Shown here: positions 26,560 through 34,683 of the stretch, one piece after another
Position numbering within the stretch: position 1 is the stretch's first letter
How the letters are laid out: every line of letters begins with the position of its first letter
Source: Chitinophagaceae bacterium
GTDB taxonomy: Bacteria > Bacteroidota > Bacteroidia > Chitinophagales > Chitinophagaceae
Direction: 5' to 3'
DNA: 64,000 bases
Assembly (NCBI GenBank): GCA_019747705.1
Contig: JAIEQM010000006.1
Coordinates: 1-64,000, forward strand
Translations under genes and position numbers: made by a program
Notes under the pieces: generated by a model
What the model saw: only the letters and a program-made list of their open reading frames with translations
Database searches by the model: none
What the model was told of the DNA's origin: nothing

Positions 26560-28491
26560 ATGAAAAAGAAAATGTTTTTTGTGGCTGCTGTAATCATCAG
26601 CAGTTCCGCATTGGCACAGGAAGACAGCGCTTCAAAAAATTTAGATGAAGTAATTGTTACCGCCAACCGTCTTCAGCAAAAACAATCACAAACAGGAAAA
26701 GTAGTTACCGTAATTGGTAAAGATGTACTTGAAAGAAACCAGGGACGCACTGTTGCGCAGGTGTTGAATGAACAGGCAGGTATTACGATTAACGGTGCAT
26801 TGAATAATGCAGGCAGTGTACAAACTGTTTATATGCGTGGCGCCAACAGCGGACGTGTGCTGGTGCTGATGGATGGAATACCGGTGGGCGATCCATCCTT
26901 CATCAACAATGAATTTGATTTGAATTTTTTTAGTGTGAATGATGTGGAGCGAATTGAAATTGCAAGAGGCGCACAAAGCACTTTGTATGGAAGTGATGCT
27001 GTGGCAGGTGTGATTAACATCATTACAGTAAAACAAAATGTAAAAAAACCTTTTAATCTTAAATCAACGCTGAGCGGAGGTAACCTCTCCACCTTTCGTG
27101 GTAATGTGCAGTTGTATGGCAAGGCAGGAAAGCTCACGTATCAAACAAGATTTTCTTCTGTCAACACCAAAGGTTTTTCTGCAGCTTACGATAGTACGGG
27201 CAAACAGGGTTTTGACCGTGATGGCTATAATGGTATTATTGCCAATGCATCTGTTCAATACCAGGCAACCAACCAATTATCCTTCCGCAGTTTTATTCAG
27301 CACAGTGCTTACAAAAGTGATGTGGATGGGGGCGCTTTCAGAGATGATAAAGATTTTACCATCAACAACCGCAACTTTACAACAGGCGCCGGTTTTCAAT
27401 TTAAGAATGATGCAGTGGCAATAACAGGCAATTATCAATACAGTGAAAACAAACGTAACTTCTTAAACGACAGCGGCAGCATCAGCGGGTTTGCAAAATA
27501 TGTACGTGATGATTATTTCAGCAAAAGCCAGTTTGCAGAATTGTTTGCAACAGTAAAGCTCAGCAAATCATTTACTTTGCTGCAGGGCGCTGATTACCGG
27601 TTTGGTTCTTACAACAGTCAGTTTTTATCCATCAGTTCCTTTGGGCCTTTTAGCAATCAGTTTCGTGATACATCCGTAAGTCAATCCTCTTTATACGCAT
27701 CTTTGATTTATGCAAGTGCCAATAAAAAATTGAATGTAGAACTGGGTGGTCGTTTGAATGTACACAGCCGCTACGGCAGCAATTATACCTATACATTTAA
27801 TCCCAGTTATGCCATTACAGATAAATGGCGTGTATTTGGAAGTATTGCAACAGGCTTTAAAGCTCCCGGCTTGTACCAGCTCTACTCAGGATTTGGTGAT
27901 GAAGATTTAAAACCTGAAGAAAGTAAGAACTATGAAATTGGCATACAGAACAAAGCAGGAAAGCTCACACACCGCCTTGTTTATTTTTACCGTGATATAA
28001 AAAACGGGATTGATTTTGACAATGTAAAATTTAAGTATTTCAATTTTCCTGAACAGATTGTTCGTGGCCTGGAATACGAAGCAGCATTTGCAATTAGCAA
28101 ATCATGGCAGGTAAGCGGCAACTATACGTATTTAAACGGAACAGATTATACACAAAGCCGTATTACATTTAAAGATACGGCTTACAGTTATTTGCTCAGA
28201 CGGCCTGCACACAGTTTCAACCTTGCTGTTAACTACAAATACAATGATGTGTTTTTTGTATCTGTTAACGCAAGATATGTGAGTGAACGTTTTGATGTAA
28301 CTGATTTTAAAAAACCCGATGCAGCGCTAAAAGGTTATTTTCTTTTAAATGCGAATGCATCGTACACTATAAACAGGTATTTTAAAGTTTTTGCTGAAGC
28401 ACAAAACATCGGCAATACAAAGTTTTTTGATTTGAGAGGCTTTAACAGCATTCCCTTTCTTATAAGCGGAGGTATTACACTGCATCTTTAA
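26560..28491 (+). CDS. btuB: BtuB-like TonB-dependent cobalamin receptor
   Basis: This 643-residue outer-membrane receptor is predicted to import vitamin B12, because it follows a cobalamin riboswitch. It has a signal peptide (ending ALAQ), a TonB box and plug domain (LDEVIVTANRLQQKQSQTGKVVTVIGKDVLERNQGRTVAQVLNEQAGITI, VYMRGANSGRVLVLMDGIPVGDPS, IEIARGAQSTLYGSDAVAGVINI) and a C-terminal barrel with GFKAPGLYQLYSGFGDEDLKPEESKNYEIG. The gene name is by regulation and fold, not by a proven ligand. Confidence 0.92.
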   Translation: MKKKMFFVAAVIISSSALAQEDSASKNLDEVIVTANRLQQKQSQTGKVVTVIGKDVLERNQGRTVAQVLNEQAGITINGALNNAGSVQTVYMRGANSGRVLVLMDGIPVGDPSFINNEFDLNFFSVNDVERIEIARGAQSTLYGSDAVAGVINIITVKQNVKKPFNLKSTLSGGNLSTFRGNVQLYGKAGKLTYQTRFSSVNTKGFSAAYDSTGKQGFDRDGYNGIIANASVQYQATNQLSFRSFIQHSAYKSDVDGGAFRDDKDFTINNRNFTTGAGFQFKNDAVAITGNYQYSENKRNFLNDSGSISGFAKYVRDDYFSKSQFAELFATVKLSKSFTLLQGADYRFGSYNSQFLSISSFGPFSNQFRDTSVSQSSLYASLIYASANKKLNVELGGRLNVHSRYGSNYTYTFNPSYAITDKWRVFGSIATGFKAPGLYQLYSGFGDEDLKPEESKNYEIGIQNKAGKLTHRLVYFYRDIKNGIDFDNVKFKYFNFPEQIVRGLEYEAAFAISKSWQVSGNYTYLNGTDYTQSRITFKDTAYSYLLRRPAHSFNLAVNYKYNDVFFVSVNARYVSERFDVTDFKKPDAALKGYFLLNANASYTINRYFKVFAEAQNIGNTKFFDLRGFNSIPFLISGGITLHL

Positions 28492-28515
28492 CAGAAGTTC
28501 ATCATTATATTATAT

Positions 28516-28550
28516 AACAGCCCCTGCATTAATACGGGGCTGTTTGTTTT
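28516..28550 (+). terminator. Terminator of the btuB-like gene
   Basis: AACAGCCCC pairs with GGGGCTGTT with an 11-base loop, followed by tgtttt. It lies 25 bases after the stop. Confidence 0.8.
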
Positions 28551-28568
28551 GGTTGCGGCGTATAGGTT

Positions 28569-28576
28569 TATCTTTG
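28569..28576 (+). promoter_or_regulatory. -7 promoter element of marC gene
   Basis: TATCTTTG ends 16 bases before the ATG at 28593, matching TAnnTTTG. Confidence 0.5.
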
Positions 28577-28592
28577 CACAAAAGCAACCATT

Positions 28593-29186
28593 ATGAACTG
28601 GGATTTAAAAGAACTGCTTACCGTATCATTCACCTTATTTGCGGTAATTGATATTATAGGCTCTGTGCCCATGCTCATTTCATTAAAAGAAAAGCTGGGC
28701 GGTATTAATTCATTAAAAGCCACGCTTATTTCCGGCGGCCTCATGGTTTTGTTTTTCTTTATTGGCAAACCGTTTTTAAATATACTGGGTGTTGATGTAA
28801 AGTCATTTGCTGTTGCCGGCTCGGTTGTTATTTTTATTTTGGGTTTGGAAATGGTGCTGGGCATTGAATTTTTTAAGCCGGATAATAATCCCAAAGCCGG
28901 AACGGTGGTGCCCATTGCATTTCCGTTGATTGCAGGTTCGGGTACGCTTACCACCATTATGTCGTTGAAAGCCACTTTTGAACGGAGCGATAAAAACGAA
29001 TGGATGATCTTGCTTGCCATTTTGATCAATCTCATCATCATCTATCTTGTTTTAATTTCATTAAACAAAATAGAAAAAGCATTGGGCCCTGCGGGTTTAC
29101 TAGCGGTACGTAAATTTTTTGGCGTAATATTGCTGGCCATTGCGGTGAAGATCTTTGGAAGCAATGTTTCGGGTTTAATTAAATAG
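28593..29186 (+). CDS. MarC-family integral membrane protein
   Basis: This 197-residue protein has six predicted membrane helices and is typical of the MarC/UPF0056 family: LLTVSFTLFAVIDIIGSVPMLISLKE at the start, PIAFPLIAGSGTLTTIMSLKATFE in the middle, and FFGVILLAIAVKIFGSNV near the end. The family's function is unclear; despite the name, no antibiotic-resistance role is established. It stands alone before the tRNA array. Confidence 0.88.
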   Translation: MNWDLKELLTVSFTLFAVIDIIGSVPMLISLKEKLGGINSLKATLISGGLMVLFFFIGKPFLNILGVDVKSFAVAGSVVIFILGLEMVLGIEFFKPDNNPKAGTVVPIAFPLIAGSGTLTTIMSLKATFERSDKNEWMILLAILINLIIIYLVLISLNKIEKALGPAGLLAVRKFFGVILLAIAVKIFGSNVSGLIK

Positions 29187-29255
29187 TCGTTAGTGAATAG
29201 TCATTAGCCGGCACCTTTAAGCAAGTTAACCGCTACTTTTTGAACACGAATAACC

Positions 29256-29327
29256 GGCCTCGTAGTACAATGGATAGTATAAGAGTTTCCGAAGCTCCAG
29301 ATACAGGTTCGATTCCTGTCGAGGCTA
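29256..29327 (+). tRNA. tRNA-Arg (anticodon CCG)
   Basis: This folds as a cloverleaf: acceptor GGCCTCG/CGAGGCT (G1-U72 and six Watson-Crick pairs), U8 A9, D-stem GTAC/GTAT, anticodon stem with the loop TTCCGAA giving anticodon CCG, and T-stem ACAGG/CCTGT with the loop TTCGATT. It is 72 nt with no encoded CCA. It decodes CGG. It is the intact ancestor of the two interrupted copies that follow. It lies 15 bases upstream of a GIY-YIG ORF. Confidence 0.9.
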
Positions 29328-29342
29328 CTACAACATTTTGAT

Positions 29343-29585
29343 ATGTATTATGCCTATGTACTGAAAAGTGTTGAACACGATTATTATTACAAAGGGCATT
29401 GCCACGATTTAGAAAAGAGGTTGCATCAACACAACTCTGGCATGACTGAATCCATCAGACCTTTTATTCCTTTTTTTATCATTTACTTTGAAGAATTTGA
29501 AACAGAGCAAGAAGCAATTCAGCAAGAAAAATATTTTAAAACTTCAGCAGGGAGACGTTACTTAAAAAAGAAAATGACCTCGTAG
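29343..29585 (+). CDS. GIY-YIG nuclease family protein (copy 1)
   Basis: This 80-residue protein is a minimal GIY-YIG endonuclease domain: YYAYVLKSVEHDYYYKGHC holds the two-strand GIY-YIG signature (YYAYVL and YYKG), then LEKRLHQHNSG gives the conserved arginine helix, and QQEKYFKTSAGRRYLKK the glutamate helix. The catalytic residues of the family appear present. It starts 15 bases after tRNA-Arg, and its stop codon TAG lies inside the next tRNA copy (at 29583-29585). A tRNA-associated selfish nuclease is possible; small Bacteroidota members of this family have no proven role. Confidence 0.85.
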   Translation: MYYAYVLKSVEHDYYYKGHCHDLEKRLHQHNSGMTESIRPFIPFFIIYFEEFETEQEAIQQEKYFKTSAGRRYLKKKMTS

Positions 29586-29592
29586 TACAATG

Positions 29593-29648
29593 TCCGCCTG
29601 AACGAATCATTCGGGCAGGCCCGCCCGGCTGAACGCCGTTCGGACGGG
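29593..29648 (+). repeat. 56-bp double palindrome in the D-loop of tRNA copy 2
   Basis: It comprises a cgcctgaacgaat...attcgggcagg palindrome followed by a cccgcccggc...cggacggg palindrome. The second part matches the intergenic repeat at 7308-7335. The insert falls between caatg and gatag of the tRNA, with no deletion of tRNA bases. Confidence 0.75.
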
Positions 29649-29686
29649 GATAGTATAAGAGTTTCCGAAGCTCCAGATTCAGGTTC

Positions 29687-29713
29687 CCTGCCCGAATGAC
29701 TCGTTCAGGCGGG
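29687..29713 (+). repeat. 27-bp hairpin in the T-loop of tRNA copy 2
   Basis: The insert starts CCTGCCCGAATGA and ends TCGTTCAGGCGGG, folding into a 13-bp stem (one mismatch, with G-T pairs). It is inserted after TTC of the T-loop and is similar to the first half of the D-loop insert in inverted form. Confidence 0.75.
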
Positions 29714-29745
29714 GATTCCTGTCGAGGCTACTACAACATCTGAGA

Positions 29746-29988
29746 ATGTATTATGCATATGTTTTAAAGAGTGTTGCGCATGATTATTATTACAAAGGGC
29801 ATTGTCATGATTGGGAGAAAAGACTTCAGCAACATAATTCAGGAATGACAAAATCAATCAGACTCTATATTCCATTTCAGATGGTTTATTTCGAGGAATT
29901 TGAAAAGGAGCAGGATGCCATTGATAGAGAAAAATATTTTAAAACTTCAGCAGGGAGACGTTACTTAAAAAAGAAATTGGCCTCGTAG
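29746..29988 (+). CDS. GIY-YIG nuclease family protein (copy 2)
   Basis: This 80-residue protein is a close paralog of the 29343 ORF: YYAYVLKSVAHDYYYKGHC, WEKRLQQHNSG and REKYFKTSAGRRYLKKKL. Length and spacing are identical (15 bases after the tRNA copy). Codon and residue differences (for example in the middle, PFQMVYFEEFEKEQDAID) show divergence after duplication, with the catalytic positions kept. That suggests selection on the protein. Its stop TAG is inside the third tRNA copy. Confidence 0.85.
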   Translation: MYYAYVLKSVAHDYYYKGHCHDWEKRLQQHNSGMTKSIRLYIPFQMVYFEEFEKEQDAIDREKYFKTSAGRRYLKKKLAS

Positions 29989-29995
29989 TACAATG

Positions 29996-30051
29996 TCCGC
30001 CTGAACGAATCATTCGGGCAGGCCCGCTTGGCTGAACGCCGTTCGGACGGG
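29996..30051 (+). repeat. 56-bp double palindrome in the D-loop of tRNA copy 3
   Basis: Same element and same position in the tRNA as 29593-29648. Confidence 0.75.
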
Positions 30052-30089
30052 GATAGTATAAGAGTTTCCGAAGCTCCAGATACAGGTTC

Positions 30090-30116
30090 CCTGCCCGAAT
30101 GACTCGTTCAGGCGGG
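30090..30116 (+). repeat. 27-bp hairpin in the T-loop of tRNA copy 3
   Basis: Same element and same position in the tRNA as 29687-29713, identical in sequence. Confidence 0.75.
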
Positions 30117-30137
30117 GATTCCTGACGAGGCTACACT

Positions 30138-30170
30138 AAAAAGCCGAACCTCTTCAGTTCGGCTTTTATA
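30138..30170 (+). terminator. Terminator of the tRNA/GIY-YIG array
   Basis: AAAAGCCGAAC pairs with GTTCGGCTTTT (11 bp, 7-base loop) four bases after the last tRNA copy. It probably ends the whole array transcript and may also serve the converging TonB receptor gene. Confidence 0.85.
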
Positions 30171-30246
30171 TTATACAGGGCCTGGTAAAGCCTTTGGGTA
30201 TTCACTTATTTCAACAACCTGCATAGTAACGCCGTTGATTTTCCAA

Positions 30247-32703
30247 TCAAAATTCCACAATCAATCCAATTGTTGGCGTTATGCTCACATCCTCATTCTT
30301 TAATAACAGCGGAATTGCATTACTGCCGTCCTGCTTCAAAGCCAATCCGTTGGTGGTGAGAAAAGCAGTATTAGCAGCATTGCGTTTAAAAGTATAACTG
30401 GGCGAAGCTGCATTTTTGGCGCCATACCAGTTGGTTACATCCAAAAACAAATCAATCGTTGTTTTTTTGAAATTCCATTTCTTGTCAATACGCACATCAC
30501 TGGAGTTAAATCCATTCAATCGTACAGAATTTAATCTTGCAAAATCCAACACTCCCTGGCCACGGCTTAAATAATTGATTCGTGATGCCGCTTCATCAAA
30601 GGGTGTAAAAGGCGCTCCACCCTGGTAACGGAATTTTAAACCCAACTCCCAGTTGCGTGGAAATTTATAACCCCATGTAATACTCAGCAGTTGACGGTTA
30701 TCCCAACTGCTGGGTAAAAAAATTTGATTGGCCCCACTATATTCACTCCGGTAAAACGTATAGGATAAAATACCAAAGAAACGTTTGGTTAACTTTTTCT
30801 GTGCAAAAAACTCAAAGCCATAAGCCCGGCCTTTGCCATTGGTAGCAACGGCTTCATTACCCAGCACATTAAAATCACTGCCCAGGTTGGATAATGAAAT
30901 GCCATCACGAACAGACACCGGAACATTATCATAATGCTTGTAAAAACCTTCTGCAGTAAAGCGCAGGTTGTCGTTGGGCAAATATTCCACTCCTGCTGTA
31001 TAATGGTTACTGGCCAGGTACTTGCTATTTTTATTTACCAGCACATTGTTGTTATCTGCAAAACCAAGAATAGTATAAGGTGGTATTTTAAAATAACGTC
31101 CAACTGATGCATTGGCTGTCCATTTATCTGCCAGCACATAACTGAAAGAAATGCGGGGTGATAATGTTTGCAATGCATTCATGCCATCTGTGGTAAACGT
31201 ATTCATATCCGTACGCAAACCTGCACTTAGGCCCAGGCGGTTATCAAAAAAACGTTTGCTCACCTGTGCAAAAGCGCCCATCTTCCGGAAATTGTTCAAC
31301 GGGCTTTTAAAGTTTATAATCACCGGTGGCTGCACCACTGCACCATTACTGTCTTTTATTTCTTTGCGGATAACACTGAAGGTATTGTTGGTAAAATCCG
31401 CCAGTTGCACCATGGCGCCGTAAGCTATCTTCCAGCCATTTTTGTTTTTATTAACATCAATGCGGAATTTGTTTTCCGTTTCGTTGGATTTATACAATAA
31501 TGTACGTTGCGATGGCAGTTGCAGTTGGTTATCTTCATACTGCTCAATATCATTTTCAAAACTGTTGCGGCTCAGCGCCATATTTACAAAACCATTCTGC
31601 ACCAGCCGTTTTAATGAAATACCAAATGTATAATTCCATTGATTGATGATGGGATTGGAATTGAGTACATATAATTTTTCAGGAGTGGCGTTTTTAACAG
31701 GGGCAAATTTAAATTCATCAATGGCGCCAATACCAATAAAGGAAAGTGTTGTTTTTTTATTGATCTGATGGGTGATCTTGGTTTGAAAATCCCAGTAGTT
31801 GGGACGGATGGGCAAATCAATGGCAGAAAATAACAACTCCAGGTATGAACGCCTTACAGATGCTAAAAAAGTTGTTTTCTTGTTTTTAGATAAAGGACCT
31901 TCTAAGGTTGCTGCCACTTCAGTAGCGCTCAACCTGAAATTACCCTGCAGTTTATTGGGGTTACCATTTTTTTGTTTGAACTGAAATACAGAACTCATGG
32001 CATTATCATAACGGGCATCAAATGCAGAAGAGCTCAGCTTCACATCTTCAATAAACGAAACATTTAAAATACCCTGCGGTCCTCCGGCGCTTCCCTGGGT
32101 TTGAAAATGATTGATTACAGGAATTTCAATACCATCTAAATAAAAAACATTTTCATTGGGCGCCCCGCCACGGATGATAATATCATTTCTGAAACCGCCA
32201 CCACCCTGACCGCCTCCCACACCCGGCAACGTTTGAATTACTTTACTGATATCAAAGTTGCCGCCGGGGTTGCTTTTAATTTCTTCTGTAGTAAGGCGCT
32301 GAACACTTAAAGGCGTTTCCAATGTAGCCGCCCGTACTGTTCGTTTATTGGCTTTAACCACCACTTCGCTTAAAGAAGCAGCATTGGGTTCCATTTCAAT
32401 AGTGTAATTGTTTTCATTGCCGGCATTGATAACAATGTTGAATAATGTTTGCGGTTTATAACGCACCAGCGAAAAATCAATGTTATAGGTTTTCAGTTCA
32501 ATACCGGTGATGCGGAACACACCATTAGAATCGGTAATGGTTCCTCTGCCACCAGTGAGTGTAACGGAAACACTGGAAAGCGGTTTTTGAGTTGCTTTGT
32601 CAACCACAGTACCGGAAATGCGGCCGGTACCCTGGGCCATACTCATAATATTGATGCATACAAATACAATTACAAGACCTGCACTATTAAGAAATTGTTT
32701 CAT
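30247..32703 (-). CDS. TonB-dependent receptor with carboxypeptidase-like regulatory domain
   Basis: This 818-residue outer-membrane receptor has a signal peptide (ending SMAQ). Residues about 26-110 form a CarboxypepD-regulatory-like domain (GRISGTVVDKATQKPLSSVSVTLTGG), followed by the plug (RAATLETPLSVQRLTTEEIKSNPGGNFDISKVIQTLPGVG, IIRGGAPNENVFYLDGIEIP) and a long barrel ending ITPTIGLIVEF with terminal Phe. The substrate cannot be inferred. No SusD partner lies next to it, unlike polysaccharide-utilisation loci. Confidence 0.92.
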   Translation of the reverse strand: MKQFLNSAGLVIVFVCINIMSMAQGTGRISGTVVDKATQKPLSSVSVTLTGGRGTITDSNGVFRITGIELKTYNIDFSLVRYKPQTLFNIVINAGNENNYTIEMEPNAASLSEVVVKANKRTVRAATLETPLSVQRLTTEEIKSNPGGNFDISKVIQTLPGVGGGQGGGGFRNDIIIRGGAPNENVFYLDGIEIPVINHFQTQGSAGGPQGILNVSFIEDVKLSSSAFDARYDNAMSSVFQFKQKNGNPNKLQGNFRLSATEVAATLEGPLSKNKKTTFLASVRRSYLELLFSAIDLPIRPNYWDFQTKITHQINKKTTLSFIGIGAIDEFKFAPVKNATPEKLYVLNSNPIINQWNYTFGISLKRLVQNGFVNMALSRNSFENDIEQYEDNQLQLPSQRTLLYKSNETENKFRIDVNKNKNGWKIAYGAMVQLADFTNNTFSVIRKEIKDSNGAVVQPPVIINFKSPLNNFRKMGAFAQVSKRFFDNRLGLSAGLRTDMNTFTTDGMNALQTLSPRISFSYVLADKWTANASVGRYFKIPPYTILGFADNNNVLVNKNSKYLASNHYTAGVEYLPNDNLRFTAEGFYKHYDNVPVSVRDGISLSNLGSDFNVLGNEAVATNGKGRAYGFEFFAQKKLTKRFFGILSYTFYRSEYSGANQIFLPSSWDNRQLLSITWGYKFPRNWELGLKFRYQGGAPFTPFDEAASRINYLSRGQGVLDFARLNSVRLNGFNSSDVRIDKKWNFKKTTIDLFLDVTNWYGAKNAASPSYTFKRNAANTAFLTTNGLALKQDGSNAIPLLLKNEDVSITPTIGLIVEF

Positions 32704-33025
32704 TGTTTGTTACCCTTTTTTTACAGACACTATCTGCGGGCGCAAAAAAATTTGCAATACCTCTTTTATATTCACATGAACTTTGGCAAATCAAACCTGC
32801 CCGGCATCATTACACTTTAAACTTCATTTTGTTCACCACTCTTTGATGGTTCGCTGAAAGAATGGTGATCTTACAAGCACCCGGCTTTTACCTGTATAAA
32901 ACGCCCCCCTGCAATTCGCTAACAGGCAGGTCTTTATAATTCAGCCATTATTAATGTATCTGAATTCATAAGGAGCCATACTTTTTTGGAGCTTCTTTCG
33001 TTAAAGAACTATCCAATTCACTTGT
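32704..33025. other. Intergenic region between divergent outer-membrane genes
   Basis: 322 bases with no convincing gene. It should hold the promoters of the minus-strand receptor and the plus-strand DUF6089 gene, but no clear TAnnTTTG element stands out. Confidence 0.4.
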
Positions 33026-33868
33026 ATGAAAAATAGCTTACTTCTTTTTCTGATTGTTCCCTTTGCATCATTCGCACAAAACACCCATATTGGTTTTCGT
33101 TTTGGGTTAGCCAATTACCAGGGCGATTTACAGCAACGCCGCTTCACCTTCAGCCAGGCGATGATGGTGGGCAGCATCGGTGCCCGTTATGATTTGAGTG
33201 AACATCTTACAGCACGTGGCTTCATCAGCTATGGTTCACTAAAAGCCGCTGATGCAAAAAATAAAAACAGCTCCTTACAACAGCGCAACTTAAGTTTTGA
33301 AACAAGGTTAAAAGAACTGGAGCTGAGTATGCAATACAATTTATTTAGTTTAAATGATAAATGGTGGACGCCTTATGTGTTTGCAGGAGGTTCGGTTTTC
33401 AACTTTAAATCATTTGCCAATGATAACGCCGGCAATAAAACCTATTTGCAGCCATTGAGTACCGAAGGTCAGGGTTTTATCGCAGGAAAAAATAATTACA
33501 AACGCACACAATTAGCCATACCTTTTGGAATTGGTGCCGAGTATGCTTTAAATGAAGATATGCGTATTGGACTGGAGCTTGGCTACCGCAAAACATTTAC
33601 TGATTATATTGATGATGTAAGCACCACTTATGTTGATGCAGCACAACTGCTGGCAGCACGTGGAGCCACAGCCGTGCAAATGGCTTATCGTGGCAACGGG
33701 GCTTATCCGCCTGCAGGTTCTTTGCGGGGAAGTGCCAATAATAAAGATGCTTATTATTTTATTCAGCTCACCTTTACCATCCGCCCTTATGTGGATTGGT
33801 ATAAACGTACTTCAGGAATATCTTCATTCAAAAAACAAAAAAGAGTGGGCTGTCCCTCTACGCAGTAA
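33026..33868 (+). CDS. DUF6089-type outer-membrane beta-barrel protein
   Basis: This 280-residue protein has a signal peptide (ending SFAQ) and the HIGFRFGLANYQGDLQQRRFTFSQAMMVGSIGARYDLSEHLTARGFISYGSLKAADA opening of DUF6089 proteins, then amphipathic strands to YYFIQLTFTIRPYVDW. It is a paralog of the 25095-25838 protein. Likely an outer-membrane structural protein, function unknown. Confidence 0.82.
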   Translation: MKNSLLLFLIVPFASFAQNTHIGFRFGLANYQGDLQQRRFTFSQAMMVGSIGARYDLSEHLTARGFISYGSLKAADAKNKNSSLQQRNLSFETRLKELELSMQYNLFSLNDKWWTPYVFAGGSVFNFKSFANDNAGNKTYLQPLSTEGQGFIAGKNNYKRTQLAIPFGIGAEYALNEDMRIGLELGYRKTFTDYIDDVSTTYVDAAQLLAARGATAVQMAYRGNGAYPPAGSLRGSANNKDAYYFIQLTFTIRPYVDWYKRTSGISSFKKQKRVGCPSTQ

Positions 33869-34028
33869 TTGTTTTTAGTAACCGGCTCTCTTTTTCATGG
33901 CAGTGTTTTTGTTGAGCGAAGCGAAATGGCGAACAAAGCTTCGGTGCCACGCTCGTTTCATGGTTCTGTTTCCATGGCGGCAAAAAGAGCAGCATATCCA
34001 AACTCTCCGGCTACTATAAAACACTCAC

Positions 34029-34607
34029 TTAAAACTCCTTTACTTTTATCTTATACGCCTTCCCAATTTTTTTTACCGGTTTATATAAACGTTTCAAAGC
34101 AAAACCTGAAGCATACACAGCTGCAGCAACCGGTAACCGGTTACCGCTGAAACCCAAATCACCATTTAGTAACCCATTTATTACGGTAAGTGCCGTATAG
34201 CCAATAGCGCCTGCTCTTAATATCCATCCGCTTTTAAGCCAGTAAAAAGAAACATTTCCTGCGCTGCGGATGATTTGAAACTTACCCTTCTTATAGTCAA
34301 TGAGCAATCCTTTACCGGGTACCATCAGCACATCATGTAATGCATAACCTTCTAATGGAAAACGTGCCGTGTCGTTTACAAACAATCCGAGAGTTACTAC
34401 TGTGGGGCGTATGTAAAACGAGTCCTTCTTAAGAATCATCAGCTCGCCCTTGCGCCAGATATTATTGTATGTTTTGAATGCGAAATAAGAATGAAGCCAG
34501 TATTGCTGAACCATTTTTTTATTTTTAGCAACCGCCAAAACTGTCTGCTGTGAAAAAGCTGTGTAACAATAAAATATAACTGCAAAGAAGAGTAGAAATT
34601 TTCTCAT
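34029..34607 (-). CDS. Hypothetical secreted or membrane protein
   Basis: This 192-residue protein starts with a signal peptide or membrane segment (FLLFFAVIFYCYTAFSQQ), then shows short beta-rich segments (DSFYIRPTVVTLGLFVNDTARFPLEGYALHDVLMVPGKGLLIDYKKGKFQII) and a hydrophobic helix near residues 130-147. No family is recognised. It is adjacent to, but not clearly part of, the carotenoid operon (34684 onward), with a 76-base gap. Confidence 0.7.
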   Translation of the reverse strand: MRKFLLFFAVIFYCYTAFSQQTVLAVAKNKKMVQQYWLHSYFAFKTYNNIWRKGELMILKKDSFYIRPTVVTLGLFVNDTARFPLEGYALHDVLMVPGKGLLIDYKKGKFQIIRSAGNVSFYWLKSGWILRAGAIGYTALTVINGLLNGDLGFSGNRLPVAAAVYASGFALKRLYKPVKKIGKAYKIKVKEF

Positions 34608-34683
34608 ACAGAAAAGTACAAATTCCGTTTTGCGGGAACATGATTCTTTTTGTTAAATCATTTTTTCCGTAAGTTTTTAACAA

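Larger units (their letters stand above)
29576..29730 (+). pseudogene. tRNA-Arg(CCG) copy with two inserted palindromes (copy 2)
   Basis: All tRNA segments of 29256-29327 are present in order, with the CCG anticodon loop unchanged. A 56-bp palindromic insert sits in the D-loop (29593-29648), and a 27-bp hairpin sits in the T-loop (29687-29713). The inserts do not disrupt the stems, so the RNA could still fold, but the D-loop/T-loop contact would be lost. One extra base change makes the 5' end GACCTCG. Probably not charged in the normal way. The 5' end overlaps the stop of GIY-YIG copy 1. Confidence 0.8.
29979..30133 (+). pseudogene. tRNA-Arg(CCG) copy with two inserted palindromes (copy 3)
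   Basis: This copy has the same arrangement as copy 2: the D-loop carries a 56-bp insert (29996-30051) and the T-loop a 27-bp insert (30090-30116) at identical positions. The D-loop insert differs from that of copy 2 by two bases (cccgcttggc against cccgcccggc). A base change near the 3' end breaks the outer T-stem pair (cctga in place of cctgt). Because the inserts coincide, insertion happened once and the interrupted unit was then duplicated. Confidence 0.8.

Noticed and set aside
29256..30133. A CRISPR-like array
   Set aside because: The repeats are tRNA and ORF units of several hundred bases, not short repeats with unique spacers.
30170..30246. Short minus-strand frame MQVVEISEYPKALPGPV
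   Set aside because: It is only 17 codons long with no start context or conservation that can be judged.
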